Shown here in pieces: positions 1 to 7,713 of a stretch of DNA of 19,355 bases. The stretch lies in NCBI GenBank assembly GCA_964415445.1, contig CAYQAE010000034.1, positions 1 through 19,355 on the forward strand, given 5' to 3'. Position 1 is the stretch's first letter. Each line of letters opens with the position of its first letter. The stretch is from CAYQAE01 sp964415445 [NCBI: uncultured archaeon] (GTDB lineage: Archaea; CAYQAE01). A program made the position numbers and the translations under genes. The notes beneath the pieces are model-generated. The model searched no databases. It was not told the DNA's origin and saw only the letters and a list, made by a program, of their open reading frames with translations.

Positions 1-1
1 C

Positions 2-295
2 AAAGATAAATTAGAAGAAGAGAAAAAAGAATTAGAAAAAAAATTAGAGAAGCGAAATAAAAAATTAGATGAAAAGTTAGATAAACGAAATAAGGAATTA
101 GATAATTTTCAAAAAGAGTTAGATGAATCTAAAAAAGAATTAGAAGATGAAGAGTCAAGAATTAAAGTTAATAGAGAAAAATTACAAAAGGATATAGCTG
201 AATTTAAAAGTGAAAAAGATGAAATATTAGCTAGGGAAGAGGAATTAGACCATATTTCTAACAAACTAAAAAATGTTACTCAACAAATGAAATAG
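2..295 (+). CDS. Coiled-coil protein, upstream fragment (5' end outside window, frameshifted)
   Basis: An open frame enters from the left edge and reads 97 residues of nearly uninterrupted Lys/Glu/Leu heptads before a TAG at 293-295. There are no Pro or Gly residues and no enzymatic motif, so it looks like a rod-shaped coiled coil. The start lies outside the window. The stop is probably not natural: the same low-complexity coiled coil resumes at once in the -1 frame, which is open from 262 and runs to 963. The simplest reading is one gene with a lost A in the A-run around 285-287. Function is unknown. It could be a structural or SMC-like rod, but no ATPase motif is visible in this part. Confidence 0.6.
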   Translation, partial: KDKLEEEKKELEKKLEKRNKKLDEKLDKRNKELDNFQKELDESKKELEDEESRIKVNREKLQKDIAEFKSEKDEILAREEELDHISNKLKNVTQQMK

Positions 296-345
296 AATCA
301 TTAAATAAAGAAAAAAGACAAATAGATGTTGAAAAAGAAAAATTA

Positions 346-963
346 TTGACTGCCAAAAAAGAATTAGAATTAGAAAATAGTCGTCTTTCAAACCAAATTG
401 AAGATGTAAAACAAGAATTAGTTCAAAAAGCTCGAAAAATTGATCAAAAAGAATCAGATCTTCAAGCTAGGGAATCTGAACTAACTGAGTTAAATGAAAA
501 AATGGCTAATATAAAAAATGAACTTAATAAAAGAGCTAACCAACTTGGTGGGAAAGAAAATGATCTTCTAAGACGTGAAAGAGAAATAGAACTATTGAAA
601 AATAAACTTAGTATGGCAGAAAGAGAACTATCTCAAAAAGTCGCTGGAAAAGTTCAAAATATGAAAGATGAATTAGTTATGCGTCAAAATAAGATACAAG
701 AGCAACAAAAAGTAATTGATGAGTTAAAAAATAAAATTAAAAGTTCAAATGATAAATTAAATGCAGAAGTAAATCAAAAGATAAAATCTGTCGAAGGTCA
801 ATTTAGTGAAAGAATGAAGAAGATTGAACAAAAAGAAAAAGAAGTCGAAGAGAAAGAAAAACATCTAAATGCTTTGCAATCTGAATTAGATTTTTGGGAA
901 TCAGAATTAAGTAAAAAAGAATCAGAACTAGAAGAGAAAGAAAGACAGGTTATGGGTATATAG
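346..963 (+). CDS. Coiled-coil protein, downstream fragment of the same frameshifted gene
   Basis: This part gives about 205 residues, almost entirely predicted coiled coil. It contains KESDLQARESEL-like heptads, a short break with Gly-Gly near residue 69, and a C-terminal block rich in KEKEVEEKEK. The first in-frame start candidate is a TTG at 346 with no ribosome binding site. The frame is actually open back to 262 and its upstream residues continue the coiled coil, so 346 is unlikely to be a true start. Together with 2-295 it forms at least 319 residues of one rod. No signal peptide, membrane segment or catalytic motif is seen. The gene converges on a small minus-strand ORF that ends at 969. 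Product and role are not recognised. Confidence 0.6.
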   Translation: MTAKKELELENSRLSNQIEDVKQELVQKARKIDQKESDLQARESELTELNEKMANIKNELNKRANQLGGKENDLLRREREIELLKNKLSMAERELSQKVAGKVQNMKDELVMRQNKIQEQQKVIDELKNKIKSSNDKLNAEVNQKIKSVEGQFSERMKKIEQKEKEVEEKEKHLNALQSELDFWESELSKKESELEEKERQVMGI

Positions 964-968
964 AAATT

Positions 969-1100
969 TTAGTTATATGGATATTCATAAGTATATTCTA
1001 CTTTTATTTTTCCTCTATCTTTTGTATGTGTTTCTTTGACTAATCTAGTTTTTCTTATTCCATTAAATATTCCTTCAAATCTTTTTAGGTATATATCCAT
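969..1100 (-). CDS. Small ORF, 43 residues, directly downstream of orc1/cdc6
   Basis: An ATG at 1100-1098 opens a 43-codon frame ending in TAA at 969-971. The peptide begins MDIYLKRFEGIFNGIRKTRL, is basic in its first half and ends in a Tyr-rich stretch that could form a beta strand. The ATG lies one base beyond the orc1 stop codon, and the last orc1 codons supply a GTGATT match to the archaeal ribosome binding site at a suitable distance. It also fills the otherwise empty 138-base gap between the coiled-coil gene and orc1, ending 5 bases from the opposing stop. I do not recognise the family. It may be translationally coupled to orc1, or it may be a chance ORF. Confidence 0.45.
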   Translation of the reverse strand: MDIYLKRFEGIFNGIRKTRLVKETHTKDRGKIKVEYTYEYPYN

Positions 1101-1101
1101 T

Positions 1102-2337
1102 TTAATCACTTATTTTATTTTTAATATATGATTCTAATTTTTTTGAGAGAGAATCTGTGGGTATATCTTCTAGATATATTTTGGTAAGTTTACCTCCCCT
1201 CTCTCCATTTCTACCCTCAGTTTCAAGATCAATACAACCTAAATTCATTAACCTCTGCAGATGGCTATGAAAAGAGACATAACTTTGGAGTGATATATTT
1301 TGAAGTTCACAATGCATCTTGTAAGTCTCATAAGATTCTTTTGTATATACATATGAACTTTGTTTCCCTTTTAAATGATAAGAGATACTATATAATATGA
1401 TAAGTTCTTGTAAATTTAAATTTTCTAAAAGTTCTTCAGAAAATATAGGTAAAACATGTGCTTTTGCAGCTCTAACATGATCAGGTAATATTTTTTTGCC
1501 TTCATTTTTGTCTACTATTTTTCCAGATGTAAGCAATAGCTCTAGGGCAAATCTAGCATCACCTTTTTGAGCTGAAATTTTTGCGATAAAAGAAATTACT
1601 TCTTGGTCATATATATTTTCCCAAAAGGCAAGTGATCCTCTATAACTTAATATATCTGTAAGTTCTTTTTCATTATATTTGTTGAGGGAGATTGAATATT
1701 TTCTAAAAGAACTTTGAGTAGCTGGATCTAATAAATTAAAGAAATTCTCATCTCGAGAGATACAAATCAGGTTAAGACGAGATTTTTCTCCTAGTCTTTT
1801 GTCTTCAAAACTACGAGAGAATTCATATAATAAGTTAGTTTTTTTATTCATTGAAACATAATAATCAACTTCATCTAAGGTTACTAATAAAATCTTGTCA
1901 GTTTGTTTGAGGTGCCTCTTTACTTTATCTATTAAATAATCTAGAGGATAACCTGAAGTTTTATCTACACCTATTTCTCTAGCAATATGGACCCATATAA
2001 CATAATCAGAAGTCATTTGTCTACAATTGATATGAATATATTCAAGAGAAATATTTCTTTTTTTAGCAGAGGATTCAAGATCATTTCCAAATTTTTTAGC
2101 AAGTAGAGTTTTGCCGGTCCCTACGTTTCCTTGGATTATACATTGATAAGATGGCGGTTTCAGAGAAAGAAGAGATTTGAATATTCTTGCTAATTCTTTA
2201 TATTGTCTTTCTCTTTTTGGTATTCTTTCAGGTATATAGGAAAATTCTAGAGTTGATTCGTCTTTAAAAACACTTTTTTTACCTATTTCCTCTTCTAGTA
2301 AGTCTTTTGGTAATATCATCTTAATTAGATATATCAT
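1102..2337 (-). CDS. cdc6: Orc1/Cdc6-family replication initiator ATPase
   Basis: This is an archaeal origin-binding initiator of 411 residues, close to the family's usual 380-420. Walker A is GNVGTGKT (residues 70-77) and Walker B is LVTLDEVD (151-158). The family signature INCR is at 104-107, sensor 1 CISRD at 192-196, an arginine-finger candidate at R212, and sensor 2 GDARFALELL at 259-268. A winged-helix DNA-binding domain follows from about 300 to 400. Such proteins bind origin repeats and load the MCM helicase. The start could be M1 (2337) or M7 (2319). Neither has a ribosome binding site, and TATA-like boxes lie about 25 and 31 bases upstream of them respectively, so a leaderless or near-leaderless mRNA is likely. 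A small ORF follows immediately downstream. Archaeal origins often lie beside this gene, but the 93-base spacer upstream is short for one. Confidence 0.95.
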   Translation of the reverse strand: MIYLIKMILPKDLLEEEIGKKSVFKDESTLEFSYIPERIPKRERQYKELARIFKSLLSLKPPSYQCIIQGNVGTGKTLLAKKFGNDLESSAKKRNISLEYIHINCRQMTSDYVIWVHIAREIGVDKTSGYPLDYLIDKVKRHLKQTDKILLVTLDEVDYYVSMNKKTNLLYEFSRSFEDKRLGEKSRLNLICISRDENFFNLLDPATQSSFRKYSISLNKYNEKELTDILSYRGSLAFWENIYDQEVISFIAKISAQKGDARFALELLLTSGKIVDKNEGKKILPDHVRAAKAHVLPIFSEELLENLNLQELIILYSISYHLKGKQSSYVYTKESYETYKMHCELQNISLQSYVSFHSHLQRLMNLGCIDLETEGRNGERGGKLTKIYLEDIPTDSLSKKLESYIKNKISD

Positions 2338-2430
2338 TTGATTAAGTATATAAATCTATAAATAGGGGCCCCTCTTAATGAAATAAAATTATTTTAAAAC
2401 CTATCAAATTGTCTTTTTTTGTGGTATAAA
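2338..2430. promoter_or_regulatory. Divergent promoter region of orc1/cdc6 and rmlA, with GC palindrome
   Basis: This 93-base spacer separates two divergent genes. Toward orc1, minus-strand TATA-like boxes lie at 2347-2354 (TTTATATA) and around 2358-2366. Toward rmlA, TTTTAAAA at 2392-2399 is centred about 35 bases before the GTG start, which predicts a short leader. A perfect palindrome, AGGGGCCCCT, occupies 2364-2373 in otherwise AT-rich DNA, directly upstream of the orc1 TATA region. It could be an operator or an initiator-binding G-string pair, but that is inference. Confidence 0.5.
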
Positions 2431-3495
2431 GTGAAAGCAATAATATTATCTGCTGGTTTTGGTACACGACTGAGACCTTATACTCACTCTGGACCTAAAC
2501 AGATGTTGCCTATAGTTAATAAACCTATTATAGAACATCTAATAGATAACTTACGTCAATCCAATGTTAAAGACATTATATTAGTTGTAGGACATCGAAA
2601 AAAATATATTGAATCATATTTTGGCGATGGATCAAAATTTGGGGTAAATATTGAGTATGTTCTACAAGAAAAAAGGCTAGGTATAGCTCATGCAATTAAA
2701 TTATGCAAAGATAAAATAGATAAATATCCGCTTATTGTGCTTTTGGGAGATAATTTATTTAGGGATTCAATTTCTGATCTTATAAAAAAACATAAAGAGG
2801 CAAAATCCGAAGCTTCGGTGGGTGTAACTAAAGTTGAAAGACCAGAACGTTTTGGAATAGTTGAATTGGAAGATACAAAAATCAAAAAAATAATTGAAAA
2901 ACCAAAACATCCTCCTACAAATTATGCAGCAACAGGAATTTATATTTTTTCGCATTCAGATATATTTGGCATCATTGATCAGTTGAAAAAATCAAAAAGA
3001 GGCGAATATGAAATAACAGATGCTATCCAATATATTATTGATAGTGGAAAATTTGTAGAAGCTATAAAACTCGAAAAAGGATGGAAAGATACAGGATATC
3101 CTAAAGATCTTTTAGCTGCAAATACTATGCTTTTAGAAGATATAAAGGATCAGAGATTAGGCAATATTGAAAATTCTAAAATTGATGGAAAAGCAAATAT
3201 ATCAAAAACTGCAACTGTAGATAATTCTACCATAATTGGGCCAACTATTGTGGGAGATAGATGTCAGATTCAAAATTCTGTGGTAGGTCCATATGTTTCA
3301 ATTGCAGATGATGTTAGTATTTTTGATTCAGAAATAGAATATTCTATTGTAAGTGATCAAAGTATGATTAAGTCTCCAAGAAAACTAGTAAGAAGTATTG
3401 TAGGGAAGTATTCAAAAATTATAATTGATAAAGATAATCACATGACTTATATTGTAGGGGATCATTCTAAAATAGGGTGTGATGAGAAGTTTTAG
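2431..3495 (+). CDS. rmlA: Glucose-1-phosphate thymidylyltransferase-like nucleotidyltransferase, long form
   Basis: The protein has about 354 residues. An N-terminal nucleotidyltransferase domain carries GFGTRLRP (9-16), K23, the metal-binding LLGDN (D107), EKP (156-158), GEYEITDAI (191-199) and WKDTGYP (218-224). A C-terminal left-handed beta-helix of hexapeptide repeats follows (about 245-354). This matches the long RmlA/StrD-type family that makes dTDP-glucose from glucose-1-phosphate and dTTP. Nucleotide and sugar specificity cannot be read from sequence, so a UTP-using or GlmU-like enzyme is possible. I place the start at GTG 2431, which gives the canonical VKAIILSAG N-terminus. A TTG at 2419 lies at or before the predicted transcription start. 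The gene converges on the large glycoprotein-like gene and their stops overlap by 4 bases, so a role in envelope glycan synthesis is plausible. Confidence 0.88.
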   Translation: MKAIILSAGFGTRLRPYTHSGPKQMLPIVNKPIIEHLIDNLRQSNVKDIILVVGHRKKYIESYFGDGSKFGVNIEYVLQEKRLGIAHAIKLCKDKIDKYPLIVLLGDNLFRDSISDLIKKHKEAKSEASVGVTKVERPERFGIVELEDTKIKKIIEKPKHPPTNYAATGIYIFSHSDIFGIIDQLKKSKRGEYEITDAIQYIIDSGKFVEAIKLEKGWKDTGYPKDLLAANTMLLEDIKDQRLGNIENSKIDGKANISKTATVDNSTIIGPTIVGDRCQIQNSVVGPYVSIADDVSIFDSEIEYSIVSDQSMIKSPRKLVRSIVGKYSKIIIDKDNHMTYIVGDHSKIGCDEKF

Positions 3496-6400
3496 CTAGA
3501 TTTGTAGATATTTTTTGCAATATTTTTGGCATCTTTTGCGCTTTTTGAAGCCACTTTTGCATACTTTAGAGCTTTCTCATAGTTTTTATCTTTTTTAAGT
3601 TCTCTTGCTTTTTTGATATTTTTATCTATTATTTCTTTTATGGAATTTATATTCTCTTCTAGATCCTTATCAATTTCCTCTTTTTTTGCGCCCTGCTTTA
3701 GAATATTTATATCTTTAATTCTATGTTCAGCTTTTTCAATTTTTAGATCAACTAATTCAATTTCTTTTTCTTCTTTGGATTTTTCGTCTTCTTCTTCCTC
3801 TTCAGTATCCTTTAATCTTTTCTCTCTTTTTTTGATATCTTTTAATTGTTCTTCTCTCAACCAAAGATCTAATAGTTTAGAAGCTTTCTTTTCAATATTC
3901 ATCTTGGATTTTCTCTTAAGTATTCTATTTTTTAGATCAGGATCTATATGCATAACATCTCTATCTAGACGCCTTAGCATACTTTTTCTATCTTGATATT
4001 TCATAATACCAAATACAGCTAAGAAACTTAAGGCAATAGCGATCCAAAGATAGAAGCTAATTTCATTTTTCTCAACTTCATCTGTAAAATTTGTAGTCCA
4101 TCCTTTTTTTGCCAACACTGTATAATTTAGAGGAACTTCTATTTCTGCATAACTATTGTTATACCATGTTCTTATGATTATATCTCCATCAAATGCGGGA
4201 TTTAGTCCGAAATAAGTTTTGTTAATTGTAGATGTATTTATAGTGAATTTTATAACTTGTTGTGCACCAATTTCACCCTTAGGTGCTAATGTAATATTTC
4301 TAGTTATATTCCAACTTATGCGCGGGGCACTACATATAATTTCAACTGTAACATTATCTGAAAATTTATTATCTAAAGTTAGAGTAAAAGTTGCTTTTTC
4401 ATCTACATATCCACTCCATGTGATTTTTGTAGGTGAGAATGTAATAGGTCCCCTCACATAATAATCTCCACTTATAGTCTCTACAAAAGTGCCTCCAATT
4501 AATTTTGTGCTTATATTTATTTCAAAATTTTTCTTCTCTGGTACTATGAAATTAGGTTCAAACCAAAAAGAGATGTTAACAGATTCATCTGGATCTAAAC
4601 TTAAGTTTAGACTTTCTGAAGCAGTGATGTGGAAATGTTCATCATCAGAAAGCGTTATGTTTAATTTTATAGATCTATTATAATTATTGGTAATTGTATA
4701 TGTTTTATTTTTAATATCACTCCATATCATTACAGTTCCAATATCCCAAGAGTCGTCTGAGATTATAAATGGTAATTTGATAGTATATTTGATGGTAGGC
4801 AGCCAATTATTTGTAATTGCTTCATAATCAATCGTGCCATCGTCATCTGTATCATATTTAAATTCTTCAATTTTAAATGAAATAATTTGTTCTTCTGATT
4901 TTGATCCTTCATTAGATTTGGTGGTATCAATCCATCCCCAAAAACTTACTTTTTTGCCGGGTTGGATTACTAAAGTCGAATCATTGAATTTTATTCTTTT
5001 GTTGCTACCTGCAGAGATTTTAACAGTCAAATTTTGACTATGTAGATTTACAACTTGATATTTAAAGATCACATCATCATAATAATATCCTAAGAAATTG
5101 TAAGTTGGGCCTGGTGTTGAATTAACATCAATTAACCCTTCTGTGTTGGTGTAAAATTCAGTTATTGCTATAACTTGCTCAATTGTATAATTTACAGTTA
5201 AACCTATTTCCCAATCAAATTGATCATTTCTAAAATTTAGAGTAAATTGTTCTTTTTGAATTCTGTAATTTGTAACATGTATGGTAACGTTAATTTTTAT
5301 TGCTTGATAAGGTTTAAGATCTATATTATCTTGAGATAAGGTAGTTTCAAATTCTACATCTGCTTCTGTATTTATCATCTCTACATCTATTGATAAATCT
5401 GTGTTATATCGATTAGTAACTGTAAAGTAAACCGTTTTTGTTTCATTTAGTTCCATATATAAATTTCTATTACTTGCTGTGGCAGAAAAAGCACCCCATA
5501 CTGAAACATTAAGAGTTAGTTGATAGGTACATATTTCTCCAAATGCTGCGGCATTAAAATCAATTTTAAGTATCTCATAGTTATATATTTGTGTAGCTTT
5601 GAAAGTAAAAGTGAAAGTATGTTCATCTGAAATATCAGATTGAGCTGCTGGAGAGACAATATCATCTATTGATTCAGATGGTATAACAGTAATGTTATTT
5701 GTTAGGTTATTGTAAACTTTAATTGAAAAAGAAGTTTCATTATTGAAAAAAGAACTGAATTGATAGTAAGTTTGATTTAGGCTAAATACCCGAGGCCATA
5801 TAGTAAAATTTAGAGTAATATTTTGCAAATTACCTCTTTTTGTATCATTAAATGTAATTACACTAGTAAAGTTGTGCGCAAATGAAGTATTTATTTTAAT
5901 GTTAAGCTTAACCTCTTCAAATTGCTCAGAGATAGTAAATGTAGATTGTGATTCATTTAATATTTTATCATTTACAGATAGTATATAATTTGAAGAATTA
6001 AAATTAGATACATTAATTGTTATGGTTTCATAAAAAAGATTTACAAAAGTGAATTTCTTTTGTTTATCATAATCTTGGAAAGTATCATCACTGTTCCATT
6101 CTTGGTTAGGTATATAATAAATTGTTGAGATCCCGATAGTTATATTGAAGGATTCAATATAAAATTCATCTGTAAAATTTGTACAATTAATATAAATTGT
6201 TGTTTCAATTTCTGTTGGTTCATTTGTTGAAATATTGGTATGAATAAAGCCCCAAAATAGCATAGAATTATCTTTAGCTACTATTTTTGAAGCATTAGGC
6301 CAGGTTACATTATTTCCACTAATAGCTATAGCAAGATCCTGGGGATAAATATTTGATACATTAACTGAAAAATTAGCAACTCCTAACTTATCATTGTAAT

Positions 6401-7583
6401 ATGCTAAAACTGCATGTGTTCCATTTTTAAAATTAGAATGGACAGTATTATTTTTATCACCCCAATAGGTTGTAATATTTCCAATTTCAATTGGAGGATC
6501 TATTGAAAAATTAAAATAAACCTCTTCTGTAAAATTAAGAGTCTCCCCTAAATCAGTCTCCAATATTATTGGTAAATTAAATGATCCTGTCTTTAGAGCT
6601 TTTATAGTTACATTGATAGCAGTAGTATTTCCTGGTTCTAAATTAATAATTTCAGAACTATTTGTTTTTGCTAATTTAATATATTCATCATCTATTTTTG
6701 AAAAATTATAAATTGATATATTTATAGATTCATTATATCTATTTGTAATAATAATTGTATAATTTCTATTTTCATTATATTCTAATTTAGATATAGAAAA
6801 ATTATATGAACTTAAATTAAAAATAGGTTTTAGTGTGTATTTTATCCCAAAAACAAAAGTACAATATATGTCATATGTTTCAGAATATTCATTAAAACTA
6901 AAATATACTGTTTTATTCTCTCCATAGGCTTTTGGGGATGGTCTTATTTTAAAAGTGACATTTTCTCCCAAAGGTGCACCTTTTCCATATGAATTACTTT
7001 CAATTTCTTCTGAAGCATTAACTTCAACATAAGTGCCTTCTTTTGTAATATTAAATCTAAATTTAAAATATGGAACATAGTTAAAATATTCATAGCCGTC
7101 AGCTATTATAATCCTATCTTTTATGTATGGATCCTCTACGTTTGGATATAATTCAAAAAGTGCTTTATATACATCTATATTGATATTTCTTAATCTACTT
7201 TCATTATATGAAGTAGTAATATTTGATAAATTGAATACAACATCTGTTTGAGCTGAATATACATAACTAGTATTTATAATCCCGTAAAATATTAGTGATC
7301 CATTTGGTTGTAGTGTTGCATTGGTTTTAGAGAATTTAATTAGAGAAGAATTGTATGAGGTTATATTAACATATACACTGTGGTTTTGATAATTTGTTAC
7401 ATTAAAATAGATACTTGAATTCATTCCTGTAAAAGTTTTTATATTAACATCGGCTCCTGATGATCCTAAATTTACTAATTCATAATGATATGAATCAAAA
7501 TGTTGTTCATTAGCTTTAACATCTTCTAAAGCTAAATTCAATAGTCCTAATACTAAAATAAATCCAATTATGTATTTTTTCAA
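3492..7583 (-). CDS. Large sequon-rich surface protein with a single membrane anchor and charged cytoplasmic tail
   Basis: The protein has 1363 residues. An N-terminal signal peptide (about residues 1-25, MKKYIIGFILVLGLL) precedes some 1150 residues of Ig-like beta-sandwich modules. One transmembrane helix spans about 1177-1194, and a 169-residue Lys/Glu-rich, largely helical tail follows. By hand count about 70 N-x-S/T sequons precede the membrane helix and none follow it, as expected of an extracellular N-glycosylated part. Two module types recur. One contains F-aromatic-G-x-I near 99, 443 and 882; the other contains an N-x-YN motif near 281, 724 and 967. An acidic DTDDDGTID loop lies at 911-919. 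The start is TTG 7583, supported by GTGAT at 7589-7593 five bases upstream and a stop codon just before. The likely role is an S-layer-associated or adhesin-like envelope protein. Exact function is unknown. Confidence 0.75.
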   Translation of the reverse strand: MKKYIIGFILVLGLLNLALEDVKANEQHFDSYHYELVNLGSSGADVNIKTFTGMNSSIYFNVTNYQNHSVYVNITSYNSSLIKFSKTNATLQPNGSLIFYGIINTSYVYSAQTDVVFNLSNITTSYNESRLRNINIDVYKALFELYPNVEDPYIKDRIIIADGYEYFNYVPYFKFRFNITKEGTYVEVNASEEIESNSYGKGAPLGENVTFKIRPSPKAYGENKTVYFSFNEYSETYDIYCTFVFGIKYTLKPIFNLSSYNFSISKLEYNENRNYTIIITNRYNESINISIYNFSKIDDEYIKLAKTNSSEIINLEPGNTTAINVTIKALKTGSFNLPIILETDLGETLNFTEEVYFNFSIDPPIEIGNITTYWGDKNNTVHSNFKNGTHAVLAYYNDKLGVANFSVNVSNIYPQDLAIAISGNNVTWPNASKIVAKDNSMLFWGFIHTNISTNEPTEIETTIYINCTNFTDEFYIESFNITIGISTIYYIPNQEWNSDDTFQDYDKQKKFTFVNLFYETITINVSNFNSSNYILSVNDKILNESQSTFTISEQFEEVKLNIKINTSFAHNFTSVITFNDTKRGNLQNITLNFTIWPRVFSLNQTYYQFSSFFNNETSFSIKVYNNLTNNITVIPSESIDDIVSPAAQSDISDEHTFTFTFKATQIYNYEILKIDFNAAAFGEICTYQLTLNVSVWGAFSATASNRNLYMELNETKTVYFTVTNRYNTDLSIDVEMINTEADVEFETTLSQDNIDLKPYQAIKINVTIHVTNYRIQKEQFTLNFRNDQFDWEIGLTVNYTIEQVIAITEFYTNTEGLIDVNSTPGPTYNFLGYYYDDVIFKYQVVNLHSQNLTVKISAGSNKRIKFNDSTLVIQPGKKVSFWGWIDTTKSNEGSKSEEQIISFKIEEFKYDTDDDGTIDYEAITNNWLPTIKYTIKLPFIISDDSWDIGTVMIWSDIKNKTYTITNNYNRSIKLNITLSDDEHFHITASESLNLSLDPDESVNISFWFEPNFIVPEKKNFEINISTKLIGGTFVETISGDYYVRGPITFSPTKITWSGYVDEKATFTLTLDNKFSDNVTVEIICSAPRISWNITRNITLAPKGEIGAQQVIKFTINTSTINKTYFGLNPAFDGDIIIRTWYNNSYAEIEVPLNYTVLAKKGWTTNFTDEVEKNEISFYLWIAIALSFLAVFGIMKYQDRKSMLRRLDRDVMHIDPDLKNRILKRKSKMNIEKKASKLLDLWLREEQLKDIKKREKRLKDTEEEEEDEKSKEEKEIELVDLKIEKAEHRIKDINILKQGAKKEEIDKDLEENINSIKEIIDKNIKKARELKKDKNYEKALKYAKVASKSAKDAKNIAKNIYKSS

Positions 7584-7713
7584 AGGTAATCACATTAATA
7601 CTTATTCTTCGCTAGATAAGCCAATAGGGTGTACGAAAATATTTATAATTTATATTTATTTAACCTCAATAATTATTTCTTTGAAATAATTTTTCATAAG
7701 ATAGGAGAATAAG
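7584..7713. promoter_or_regulatory. Divergent promoter region between the surface-protein gene and bud32
   Basis: This 130-base spacer has a long A/T block at about 7637-7665 that can supply TATA elements in both directions. Toward bud32, the ribosome binding site AGGAG lies at 7703-7707, six bases before the ATG. Toward the surface gene, GTGAT lies at 7593-7589, five bases before its TTG. No other element was recognised. Confidence 0.5.

Noticed and set aside
1-963. An SMC or Rad50 ATPase as the identity of the coiled-coil gene
   Set aside because: Only rod sequence is visible, with no Walker, signature or hinge motif, and the C-terminus ends without an ATPase head.
2338-2430. A replication origin beside cdc6
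   Set aside because: The spacer is only 93 bases and shows one palindrome, without repeated origin recognition boxes or a long unwinding element. It is kept only as a possible regulatory site.
2688-2955. Two short minus-strand frames inside rmlA
   Set aside because: They lie opposite the conserved nucleotidyltransferase domain and have no independent support.
3613-5037. Several plus-strand open frames of 64-127 codons opposite the surface-protein gene
   Set aside because: They lie antisense to a well-supported gene, are Ser/Phe-rich mirror images of its Lys/Glu and Asn codons, and match no family.
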